Origin: Actinomyces sp. UMB0138
GTDB lineage: Bacteria; Bacillota; Negativicutes; Veillonellales; Veillonellaceae
DNA length: 64,000 nucleotides
Assembly (NCBI RefSeq): GCF_002849225.1
Contig: NZ_PKMC01000001.1
Span: 100,504 to 164,503 of the forward strand
Reading direction: 5' to 3'
The notes beneath the pieces were generated by a model. That model was not told the origin of the DNA. It made no database searches and worked only from the letters and a program-made list of their open reading frames with translations. The position numbers and the translations under genes are program-made. This document shows, piece by piece, positions 46,301 to 52,911 of this stretch; positions within the stretch are counted from its first letter, which is position 1; each line of letters opens with the position of its first letter.

Positions 46301-46471
46301 ATGTTTCAACGCAGCTTCAAACTGTCGATCCTCAAGAAGGTCACTAATCAACTGTCTATGTGCATCCAGGTCTAAACCAAGATGCTGCAACCGTTGGCGA
46401 CGAAATTCTGTTAGGCTGCCGGAAGACCGACGTATGAAGAAGAATGGCGCAACAGTGAGTGAAGACTTCAT
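43364..46471 (-). CDS. lanB: LanB lanthipeptide dehydratase (full length)
   Basis: LanB dehydrates Ser and Thr in the precursor using glutamyl-tRNA. The 1035-residue single-chain protein has the N-terminal glutamylation domain (opening APFFFIRRSSGS, then RYYSRYCSRPTPYGAFGLVGTG) and, from about residue 760, the C-terminal elimination domain (WQTFHIYCEK, YSFFTRYSDIKGSHLRLRMH). It is therefore a full-length class I enzyme, not the split thiopeptide type. The ATG at 46471 has only a weak GGA upstream. It is separated from the precursor gene by an 83-base interval holding a strong hairpin. Confidence 0.94.
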   Translation of the reverse strand: MKSSLTVAPFFFIRRSSGSLTEFRRQRLQHLGLDLDAHRQLISDLLEDRQFEAALKHAAPQAWKNANDTVLHGASLRSTKKLVHALLRYYSRYCSRPTPYGAFGLVGTGVFCEGATFNPSIGRARIVAQTDYRCLENMMPTNAELVRHFPGLGVSINPEAIILNRTIHIVKTNSSSGAVERISITLTPLLSSICNDFISGGRQTLSDLVCLCVREAKCSTAEAERYIEQLLNVTLLRTDLDCDAGGQDPARYVIDKLGTPKSKKALRYVDALKTISDVARDITGFDNLDVKSLDKLCDFVEAEKITDPVLNVQYVDETSYRLPDSIRKEAETALRVMQSWRTASTGMRSLRKLHLAFLEKYGVDRLIPVKEMLDSNLGIGAPEHYLCPPSTMVADSKQTDAPKSENHKHIVQLLEAAWRNQDDEVELSGTVLDGSNFGKGAPACQIGAELFMSLNAETMDDICEGHFTLSCGFNPGNHMRFSSVGRFFSQMPDDIKTRVHEMCNSDFKGSLVDVRHLVRSNSARNLTNSPSPYPLTLHLDKVDESDNDTISVNDILIGADMTGFYALHRRTKEPLSFTSFNSVNLAYQGSNIARFLLELSLEHSRLWEPWNWSGIEGFCRYPRVRLGRIIFSPMTWELDRLRDLSSKLKIEDLRSWIQEWNVPRFCFAVSRDMRFLIDTEIDTWLEILAREIDRDPSLVLQELPNGAHDPVECFGWLRDDDSNFFTNEIVFEASASTVAKPKITAVNETATGSVKEYLPGEEWQTFHIYCEKQVMDSLLSKDIARFISKLSNDGLLKYSFFTRYSDIKGSHLRLRMHATAGREHMLEGLATDFMRDLIEQGKIKEYVLAPYRPELERYGCVAREDLLHDCFDRQSRIALEAALVPLKRRFEFLHEEYLNCLFGLLWGLRGGFPTELELCKSSLELLEAIKIGGPNSAHYREDRKEWTSRALALADTTFVSFSAQKTTAYVTAGHHLATTMTSNVPLTRIVASYLHMCHNRIIGISPDDESRSLADLVSSLKAAVGRQLAFERQKS

Positions 46472-46490
46472 GAGAGAATCCGGAAACTTA

Positions 46491-46538
46491 CTGCGGCACC
46501 CCTAGGAACAGCCAATCAACTACCCAAGGGCGCCGCAG
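46491..46538 (-). promoter_or_regulatory. Stem-loop between precursor gene and lanB
   Basis: An 11-bp stem with one G-T pair (46528-46538 with 46491-46501; arms CTGCGGCGCCC and GGGTGCCGCAG) encloses a 26-nt loop. No T-tract follows. Such a structure can act as a partial terminator or mRNA-stabilising element giving more precursor than enzyme, which is common in lantibiotic operons. Confidence 0.8.
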
Positions 46539-46554
46539 CAAGTTGCAACCAATG

Positions 46555-46701
46555 CTAACAGCACCAGCTGCAGAGGCTTCCGCCACCTTTGCTGGTACAA
46601 CCTGCGGTGCAGAGAATAAAGCTTGTGATAAGAGCCTCATCATCCGCTGTGACCAGGTCGTCAGTAGAGATATCAATGTCAAGTTCAAGTGCGGTCTCCA
46701 T
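46555..46701 (-). CDS. lanA: Lanthipeptide precursor, NAI-107/planosporicin-like
   Basis: This 48-codon gene was found by translating the interval upstream of lanB. It has an excellent site AAAGGAG 8 bases before the ATG. The 24-residue leader is acidic and contains ELDIDIS, comparable to the LDLDLS and LDLEIG boxes recognised by LanB. The 24-residue core begins Ile-Thr-Ser-Phe and ends Ser-Trp-Cys-Cys. Counting the core from Ile1, Ser3-Cys7, Thr8-Cys11, Ser13-Cys20, Ser18-Cys23 and Ser21-Cys24 occupy exactly the ring positions of microbisporicin and planosporicin, including the GGGS central loop (15-18). Differences from microbisporicin: Phe4, Ile5 (no Dha5), Ala9, Lys14, Leu19, Trp22. Cleavage before Ile1 follows from the alignment; one residue earlier is possible. 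Confidence 0.93.
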   Translation of the reverse strand: METALELDIDISTDDLVTADDEALITSFILCTAGCTSKGGGSLCSWCC

Positions 46702-46776
46702 TGTCCTTCTCCTTTCAGTACTGAAGATGTAGGGTCTACCCTCCCTTGTGGAGGTTAGTGATTCTCCCCCGATTTC

Positions 46777-46805
46777 AGGGTAGTTCAGCGCGATACGGGA
46801 GTCAA
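46777..46805 (-). promoter_or_regulatory. Candidate housekeeping promoter of the lanthipeptide operon
   Basis: On the minus strand a perfect-spaced promoter is visible: -35 TTGACT at 46800-46805, 17-bp spacer, -10 TACCCT at 46777-46782. It lies about 75 bases upstream of the precursor ATG. Between the two, CCTCC-ACAAG-GGAGG (46742-46756) is a short inverted repeat that could be an operator or leader hairpin. Confidence 0.7.
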
Positions 46806-47650
46806 GGGTTACATGTTGGGCAGATCACTCCGTGAGCGAGGTGCCAGATTCTGCATGACCATCCGTTTAGCTTGTAGCTCTGTTGCCAACATCAGGATTG
46901 CTGCTGGCGAAATAGTGGCAGTGACAATCTCCATTGTCCCTGCACCTTGACCTGCACAACGTATGCATTCGATAGCCTTACGGTGGGCTGACATTCTTTA
47001 CTATGCTGTACATGTACATGCCGCGTGTGCGACACCTTCCCGGGATAAGCAACACTCTCAGACCGGTCGTCGAACCCTAACCCCTGATCCAAGACGAGAC
47101 GCGTAACCAGCATATTCCCATCCAAGGCTAGAACATCAGGTAGCTCGGCAGGTCTTTGTTGATTGCTATGACCTCAGATTAGCACCAAAACATTGAAGCC
47201 GACTCCTAACTACTATAGCGAAAATCCAAAAGATCGTGTCAACAAATATTCGTTACGAGATGAGTCTAAAACCTAACCGCCAGTAGTCCACTACGTTTAG
47301 CGATCCCGCGCTCAACCGCCTCGGATTCAATGAGCTTCGCGGCGGTCAAGCCCCATAAAAGCATCAGTAGATCAACTTTTTTATAAACCTGCTGCTTAAC
47401 AAGTGCTCTCCTTCTCTGCTTGAGAAAAGCTAGGCCAGTTATACAGCCCAACATCAACTGCAACTTATTTTAACTAGGTTCGTGCAGAAGCAAAGCATGG
47501 GAGAACGCCTTTGGTTGTGTTGTCGCGCTTTCGTATGGCGTAGGTGACGTGACAAGATGCTCGTGATGCCTATGGCCGGGTAACTGGTCGATTATTGCTC
47601 AAGTAGATAATTGAATATTGGTTTTATTGGTTCGATCCGCAGAACCGCTA
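46806..47650. other. Gene-poor stretch between lanthipeptide operon and prophage
   Basis: No gene is supported. Short minus-strand frames at 46809-46994, 46892-47125 and 47266-47463 overlap each other or lack ribosome-binding sites; the last (ending ERGIAKRSGLLAVRF) may be the tail of a lost gene. No regulator, integrase or tRNA is visible. Confidence 0.55.
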
Positions 47651-47708
47651 GACGGGCATGGATCACGTATTACCTCTTTTTGTGGTGCGTGATCCTGCCC
47701 GTCTTTTT
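47651..47708 (+). terminator. Strong hairpin with T-tract before the prophage operon
   Basis: Arms at 47651-47667 and 47688-47703 pair over 16 bp with one bulged T, followed by TTTTT at 47704-47708. It ends about 55 bases before the first prophage gene. It could insulate the phage operon or act as an attenuator in its leader. Confidence 0.8.
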
Positions 47709-47762
47709 GTTTCTACGGACGGGCGGACTCTTGCGGATCCCTATTCCGACAGGAGAACGCCA

Positions 47763-48497
47763 ATGCGAAATCGCAAGACAGGGCAAAGCCCACACAATTC
47801 AAGCCCATCACTGACCATCCGCTTCAAGCATGAATCCGACCGTGGTGGTAACAAGTCCGAAACTGAAACCTACATCCTCAACCCGGACGACTTCGCGCTC
47901 ATGATCGAAAATGATCGCCGCGAACGCGCCCAGCAGGCTGGGAAATCTATCGAGGACATCAAGCCGCGCGATCCACAGGAAATCGTTGATGAACTGTGGA
48001 ATGCCGAAGAGAAGGTGAATCACGAGTTCCATCGCGGCGACCGAGGACCTGGTGCGAACAAATGCACCTGTGGCGCGGGCTGCGGTGAGCGTCGTGGATG
48101 CCGTCTTCCCTCAACTCACCCTTGGTCGCTGGATCAGATGCTCGAAATCGATAGTGATCCTACCACCTCAGGGCACACTCCAGAAGACGCCCTGATTGCC
48201 GCAGAGGAGTCTCGCAACCGTGCAGCTGATCTGGCGGCCATGTGGGCAGCTATCGCACAGCTAGGTGACCGGCATCAGCTTGTCGCTGAACTGATGGTTG
48301 AGCAGGGCATGAGCCAAGCCGATGTGGCCAGGCATCTGAATCTGTCGCGGGCTCGGGTTTCGCAATTGTTTCGCGAGGTAAAGACCGCAGTGATCGAGGC
48401 AGTTGAACAGTCGCGGCTTAACACTCCTGCGGTTCTCGGCAGTGGAGTGAGAGGGCCAGCCGATGAGGCAGGTCCCCAACCCAAGAAAGGCAGGTAA
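47763..48497 (+). CDS. Sigma-70 region 4-like phage regulator
   Basis: The 244-residue protein starts at ATG 47763 with AGGAG upstream; a reading from 47658 would run through the hairpin. The C-terminal half has a sigma region 4 helix-turn-helix (ELMVEQGMSQADVARHLNLSRARVSQLF, key part MSQADVARHL near residue 180). A Cys-rich stretch, CTCGAGCGERRGC, lies near residue 95. It is the first gene of the element and probably controls its early transcription; autonomous sigma activity is not certain. Confidence 0.7.
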   Translation: MRNRKTGQSPHNSSPSLTIRFKHESDRGGNKSETETYILNPDDFALMIENDRRERAQQAGKSIEDIKPRDPQEIVDELWNAEEKVNHEFHRGDRGPGANKCTCGAGCGERRGCRLPSTHPWSLDQMLEIDSDPTTSGHTPEDALIAAEESRNRAADLAAMWAAIAQLGDRHQLVAELMVEQGMSQADVARHLNLSRARVSQLFREVKTAVIEAVEQSRLNTPAVLGSGVRGPADEAGPQPKKGR

Positions 48498-48502
48498 CGG
48501 AG

Positions 48503-48748
48503 ATGACCCAGCACAGGCTCAAGCTCCACATCGCCAAAGATATCCCGACCGATCCGGGAATCGTTGGCACCAAAATCGTAAAAATACGCGAACGAATAGC
48601 ACGAGTTTTATTTGGCGCTCCGCGCAGGATGATGATCATCGTCCCTGGCGACAGTGTTGACGAGATTAATATTAGTGAAAAACCCGATGACTCTTTGATG
48701 GCGTTAGCTGAAGCTGTCGGTGTGGTTAAAGGCGGTGAAGCGAAGTGA
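48503..48748 (+). CDS. Small phage protein of unknown function
   Basis: The 81-residue protein is not recognised. It begins MTQHRLKLHIAKDIP and is basic in the middle (RRMMIIVPGDSVDEI). It follows the regulator by 5 bases and its TGA overlaps the next GTG start, so it belongs to the phage early operon. Confidence 0.65.
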   Translation: MTQHRLKLHIAKDIPTDPGIVGTKIVKIRERIARVLFGAPRRMMIIVPGDSVDEINISEKPDDSLMALAEAVGVVKGGEAK

Positions 48749-49155
48749 ACATCACGCAAGCAAACAACGTTATTGCTGGCCTTAATCGTGTTGCCGAGCT
48801 GGTTACTAGCCTAGCGGCTGATGTGGAATCGGCTGCCTGGAAAGGCATCGAAGATCATGCCGGCATGCCAGGTGCGCGCCCTATTGCTGCTGCCCAGCTC
48901 GCTCAGCCATCCCTTGAGGCTGCAGCAGCTGAACATAACCAGGCGCAAGCAGAAGATTCGGCTCAGGTTAAAACTCCAGATTTAGCGCTTTCACTTGCGG
49001 ATGTACGCGCGGTTCTTTCTGATCTTTCCAGTCAAGGACTGACCAAGCAGGTACGTCAGCTGATTGTGGATGCGGGGGCTGATCGTCTCTCGGATGTAGA
49101 TCCAGCTAATTATGGATGGTTGCTTACGCGGGCGAAGGGACTTGCTGATGCCTGA
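48745..49155 (+). CDS. Phage protein of unknown function
   Basis: The 136-residue product starts at a GTG overlapping the previous stop. It is Ala-rich and helical, with an Ala/Gln-rich central linker and a C-terminal helical domain (LADVRAVLSDLSSQGLTKQ). No family is recognised. It overlaps the DUF2800 gene by 8 bases. Confidence 0.65.
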   Translation: MNITQANNVIAGLNRVAELVTSLAADVESAAWKGIEDHAGMPGARPIAAAQLAQPSLEAAAAEHNQAQAEDSAQVKTPDLALSLADVRAVLSDLSSQGLTKQVRQLIVDAGADRLSDVDPANYGWLLTRAKGLADA

Positions 49156-50275
49156 TCAACATGCCCTCTTATCGGCTTCTGGTGCGCACCGGTGGCTGAA
49201 TTGCCCGCCATCAGCCCTAGTGGAGGCCAGCTTGCCGGATTCTACTTCGGCTGCTGCCGAACAAGGCACCATCGCTCACGCGCTGGCGGAGTGGAAGTTA
49301 CGTCGCGCCTTACACCTTTCACCAACCATGAAACCAGAGTCCACCTGGATTGATAGCGAGATGGAGGCTCTCACCGACGATTATCTTGCTTTTGTCCAAG
49401 AGCGCCTGCGTGAGGCGCGCAAGACGTGCAAGGATCCCGTGACGCTCATCGAGCAACGTCTTGATTACTCGCATCTCGTTCCTGGCGGGTTTGGCACCGG
49501 GGACTGCGTGATTATTGCCGAACCTTTGTTGCAGATTATTGATTTCAAGTACGGGCAAGGCGTACTGGTTGAGGCCGAGAAAAATCCGCAATTGATGTTG
49601 TATGCTCTCGGCGCGCTTCATGCTTTCGATACTCTTTACGAGATTAGCGAGGTTGCGGTGACGATTTTCCAGCCCAGACGATCCAACGTAGCGACCTGGC
49701 ATGTCAGCGTGACAGATCTTCAAACCTGGGCTGAAGAGGTTGTTCGACCAACAGCGAAGCTGGCCGGGAAAGGCGAAGGCTCTTTTGCCGCAGGTAGCTG
49801 GTGTCGTTTCTGCAAAATAGCCCCTACCTGCCGCACCAGAGCCGAAAAGAATCTGGAGCTAGCCAAACGCGAGTTCGCTCCCCCACCCCAACTCTCCGAT
49901 GCAGAGATTGCCCAGGTGCTCACGAAACTACCTGAGCTAAAGAGATGGGCATCCGATGTAGAGTCCTACGCACTGTCCCTTGCGGTCAATCAAGGCAAGA
50001 CCTGGGCCGGTTTCAAACTCGTCGAAGGCAGAAGTATCCGCAAATATGCCGACGAAACCAAAGTCGTGGAGACAGCCCAGGCTGCCGGGATTAACGACAT
50101 TTTCGAGCGCAAGCTCAAGACGATTACGGCGTTAGAGAAACAGCTGGGTAAGCGGCGCTTTGGCGAACTCCTTGGAGATTTGGTTATCAAGCCGCCCGGT
50201 AAACCTGCACTGGTACCTGAAACCGATAAACGACCCGCGATAGCACTCAGCGCGGCTGAAGAATTTAAAAAATAA
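49148..50275 (+). CDS. DUF2800 phage nuclease-like protein (PD-(D/E)XK)
   Basis: The 375-residue protein starts MPDQHALLSASGAHRWLNCPPS, typical of DUF2800 and Cas4/RecB-like nucleases. Active-site-like residues are the Asp in FGTGDCVI, DFKYGQG (near residue 142) and Gln in NPQLMLYALG. Three Cys in WCRFCKIAPTC with an early Cys may bind an Fe-S cluster. In phages this gene precedes the ssDNA-binding protein and DNA polymerase and probably acts in replication or recombination. Confidence 0.85.
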   Translation: MPDQHALLSASGAHRWLNCPPSALVEASLPDSTSAAAEQGTIAHALAEWKLRRALHLSPTMKPESTWIDSEMEALTDDYLAFVQERLREARKTCKDPVTLIEQRLDYSHLVPGGFGTGDCVIIAEPLLQIIDFKYGQGVLVEAEKNPQLMLYALGALHAFDTLYEISEVAVTIFQPRRSNVATWHVSVTDLQTWAEEVVRPTAKLAGKGEGSFAAGSWCRFCKIAPTCRTRAEKNLELAKREFAPPPQLSDAEIAQVLTKLPELKRWASDVESYALSLAVNQGKTWAGFKLVEGRSIRKYADETKVVETAQAAGINDIFERKLKTITALEKQLGKRRFGELLGDLVIKPPGKPALVPETDKRPAIALSAAEEFKK

Positions 50276-50309
50276 AACCAAGAAAAATACAGAAAGTAGG
50301 TAAATAACC

Positions 50310-50864
50310 ATGTCAGTAAAGAATCCAACTCGAGTCATCACCGGCGAAGTACGTCTTTCGTACGCGAATCTTTTCGAGGCAAAATCCATCCAAGGATCAA
50401 AACCGAAATACTCCGTAAGCCTGATCATCCCGAAGTCTGACAAAGTGACGCTAGCGAAGATTGAGGCCGCTATCGACGCAGCCATTGAAGCAGGCACAGC
50501 CAAGTTCGGCGGTAAGCGACCTAACAAGGCTGCACTGAAGTTACCGTTGCGCGACGGGGATACAGAACGCGATGACGAAGCCTACGCGAACTCGATGTTT
50601 GTCAACGCTAACTCCACTACCCCACCTCAAGTGGTAGACGAGTCGCTCGCCCCAATCTTGGATCGCTCCCAGGTCTACTCAGGGTGCTACGCCCGCGCGA
50701 GCATTACCTTCTATGCCTTCAACACCAATGGCAATAAGGGAATCGCCTGCGGACTGGGCAACATCCAAAAAATTCGGGATGGTGAACCGCTCGGTGGCGG
50801 ACACGTCAGCGCTGAGGAAGACTTCGCTGCGTTTTCCACTGCTAACGAGGACTTCCTTAACTAG
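50310..50864 (+). CDS. DUF2815 phage single-strand DNA-binding-like protein
   Basis: The 184-residue protein opens with NPTRVITGEVRLSYANLFE and contains KYSVSLIIPKSD and the YARASITFYAFNTNGNKGIACGLGNIQKI region (read in pieces), which mark DUF2815. Family members are OB-fold ssDNA-binding proteins of phage replication modules. It lies between DUF2800 and the DNA polymerase. Confidence 0.88.
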   Translation: MSVKNPTRVITGEVRLSYANLFEAKSIQGSKPKYSVSLIIPKSDKVTLAKIEAAIDAAIEAGTAKFGGKRPNKAALKLPLRDGDTERDDEAYANSMFVNANSTTPPQVVDESLAPILDRSQVYSGCYARASITFYAFNTNGNKGIACGLGNIQKIRDGEPLGGGHVSAEEDFAAFSTANEDFLN

Positions 50865-50940
50865 CAGGTAAGTACATATTAGTGGTGGGCAGTAGCTGCA
50901 TGGTTGCTGCCCACCACACCTAATTTTGAAGGATAAAACC

Positions 50941-52911
50941 TTGAAATATCTAAGTATTGATCTGGAAACTTACAGCCCCCTCAATCTCTCCAAGACCGGG
51001 GTCTACCCCTACGCTGCCCACCCAGACTTCCAGATCCTCCTGTTCGGCTACGCCATAGACGAGCAGCCAGTGCAGGTGGTTGACCTGGCGAGCGGAGAAA
51101 AACTACCCAACGAAATACTTGCGGCTCTGGTGAACCCCGGGGTGGTTAAGTGGGCGTTCAACGCGTCCTTCGAACGCATCTGCCTCTCATCTTGGTTACA
51201 CCACTACCACCCAGAACTATTACCTCAAGAAAGTTTCCTGGATCCTGCTCAGTGGCGCTGCTCCATGATCTGGGCTGCATATCTTGGGATGCCAATGAGC
51301 CTAGACCAAGTAGCAAAAGTACTGAATTTACCAGTAAAGAAAGATGCAGCTGGTAAGAAACTGATCCGCCAGTTTTGCACCCCAGCGACCCCAAACCTGA
51401 TTAACAAGGGCGCGCGCCGCAATCTCCCTACCTTGGATCCGGAAGGCTGGCGGGCGTTTATCGAATACAACCGCCGTGATGTGGAGGTTGAACAAGCCAT
51501 CCACACCCGCCTGGCAAAGTTTCCCGTACCAGAGGCCGAATGGGAAGCCTATGCCTTGGATCAGCGCATTAACGATGCTGGGATCAAGCTCGATGCGACC
51601 CTGGTCGATGCCGCTGTAACTCTTGACGATAAACATCGCGAGGCTACTCTTGCTCGTGCCCGAGAGTTGACTGGTTTGGAGAATCCCAACTCGCCGATCC
51701 AGCTGAAAGAATGGCTCTCCACCCGTGGCTGCCATTTGGAGTCACTCGCAAAGGCTGAAGTCGAGACTGCCTTGGAGACCGCTACAGGGGTGGTGAAAGA
51801 AGTACTCGAGCTTCGCGGAGACCTAGCCAGGTCTTCGGTGAAGAAATATCAGGCGATGCAAAACGTAGCCGGCAACGATGGGCGGGCACGTGGGCTACTC
51901 CAGTTCTATGGTGCAGGACGAACCGGACGCTTCGCAGGACGACTCGTCCAAGTGCAGAATTTGCCACGCAATTATCTACCTGACCTCGATGAAGCTCGCG
52001 TTCTCGTGAGGTCCGGGAACCTGGAAGCGCTCGAGCTGCTCTACGAATCAGTACCCGACACGCTTTCCCAGCTGATCCGCACCGCCTTCATACCCAGCCC
52101 CGGCCACCGATTCATAGTGGCTGATTACAGCGCTATCGAAGCTCGCGTGATCGCCTGGCTCGCAGGTGAAGAATCCACCCTCGACGCGTTCCGTGAAGGT
52201 AAAGATCTATATTGCGAGACTGCTAGCCGAATGTTCGGGGTGCCGGTCGAAAAACACGGGATTAATGCTGGGCTGCGGCAGAAAGGGAAGATCGCAGTTT
52301 TGGCTTGCGGTTACGGTGGCTCTGTCGGCGCGCTCAAAGCAATGGGCGCGTTGCGCATGGGGCTAGCCGAGGACGAGCTCAAACCCATCGTGGACGCGTG
52401 GCGGGCAGCCAACCCGAACATTGTGTGGCTGTGGCAGGAAGTAGAAGAAGCAGCACTCGAAGCCCTTACCACTCGCAGACCAGTGCGGCTGCGCAACCTC
52501 ACCTTTACTCTTGAGTCTGGGATCTTGTTCATCACCTTGCCGTCTGGGCGCAGACTGGCGTATGTGAAACCGGGTCTTGGCGAGAATCGTTTTGGTGGCA
52601 CCTCGATCACCTACTGGGGTATCACCACGGGGCGCAGGTGGGGACGCCTGGAAACCTACGGTGGCAAACTCGTCGAGAATATCGTCCAGGCAGTCGCCCG
52701 CGACCTGCTTGTCAACGGTATGCAAATTATCGCCGGCCAGGGGCATCAGATCGTGATGCATGTCCACGACGAGGTCATCATCGACGAACCACTAAATTCC
52801 GGCTTCACCATCGAAGATGCCTGCCGACTCATGTCTAAGCTGCCGGTCTGGGCTGGCGGTTTGCCGCTCACGGCTGATGGATATGAATGCGACTACTACC
52901 GCAAAGATTAA
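50941..52911 (+). CDS. Phage family A DNA polymerase with 3'-5' exonuclease
   Basis: The 656-residue enzyme starts at a TTG at 50941 with AAGGA just upstream; an earlier TTG at 50926 lacks one. The exonuclease begins SIDLETYSP (Asp-x-Glu). The polymerase motifs are A (VADYSAIEARV, near 394), B (GLRQKGKIAVLACGYG, near 445) and C (MHVHDEVIIDE, near 606). It replicates the phage genome. A GC-rich hairpin lies at 50882-50917 just before the gene. Confidence 0.94.
   Translation: MKYLSIDLETYSPLNLSKTGVYPYAAHPDFQILLFGYAIDEQPVQVVDLASGEKLPNEILAALVNPGVVKWAFNASFERICLSSWLHHYHPELLPQESFLDPAQWRCSMIWAAYLGMPMSLDQVAKVLNLPVKKDAAGKKLIRQFCTPATPNLINKGARRNLPTLDPEGWRAFIEYNRRDVEVEQAIHTRLAKFPVPEAEWEAYALDQRINDAGIKLDATLVDAAVTLDDKHREATLARARELTGLENPNSPIQLKEWLSTRGCHLESLAKAEVETALETATGVVKEVLELRGDLARSSVKKYQAMQNVAGNDGRARGLLQFYGAGRTGRFAGRLVQVQNLPRNYLPDLDEARVLVRSGNLEALELLYESVPDTLSQLIRTAFIPSPGHRFIVADYSAIEARVIAWLAGEESTLDAFREGKDLYCETASRMFGVPVEKHGINAGLRQKGKIAVLACGYGGSVGALKAMGALRMGLAEDELKPIVDAWRAANPNIVWLWQEVEEAALEALTTRRPVRLRNLTFTLESGILFITLPSGRRLAYVKPGLGENRFGGTSITYWGITTGRRWGRLETYGGKLVENIVQAVARDLLVNGMQIIAGQGHQIVMHVHDEVIIDEPLNSGFTIEDACRLMSKLPVWAGGLPLTADGYECDYYRKD

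Larger units (their letters stand above)
35475..46805 (-). other. Class I lanthipeptide (NAI-107/planosporicin-like) biosynthetic gene cluster
   Basis: This is a single minus-strand operon: precursor, LanB, LanC, LanD, unknown 289-aa protein, two ABC permeases, ATPase, lipoprotein, LanT-type exporter, unknown 225-aa protein. Most junctions overlap by 4-38 bases. The DNA is more A+T-rich than the flanking chromosome. It contains everything for a Lan/MeLan peptide with AviCys, its export and its immunity, but no protease, halogenase, P450 or regulator. Confidence 0.93.

Noticed and set aside
46488..46688. 66-residue minus-strand open frame covering the lanA region
   Set aside because: It lies in another frame than lanA, has no ribosome-binding site, and lacks leader or core features; the 48-codon frame explains the region.
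46809..47125. Overlapping minus-strand frames that could be a regulator or second precursor
   Set aside because: They overlap each other, lack ribosome-binding sites and have no Ser/Thr/Cys pattern of a lanthipeptide or a helix-turn-helix.
47624..47640. tRNA T-arm-like GGTTCGATCC before the prophage
   Set aside because: No cloverleaf, acceptor stem or anticodon arm can be built around it, so neither a tRNA nor a tRNA attachment site is supported.
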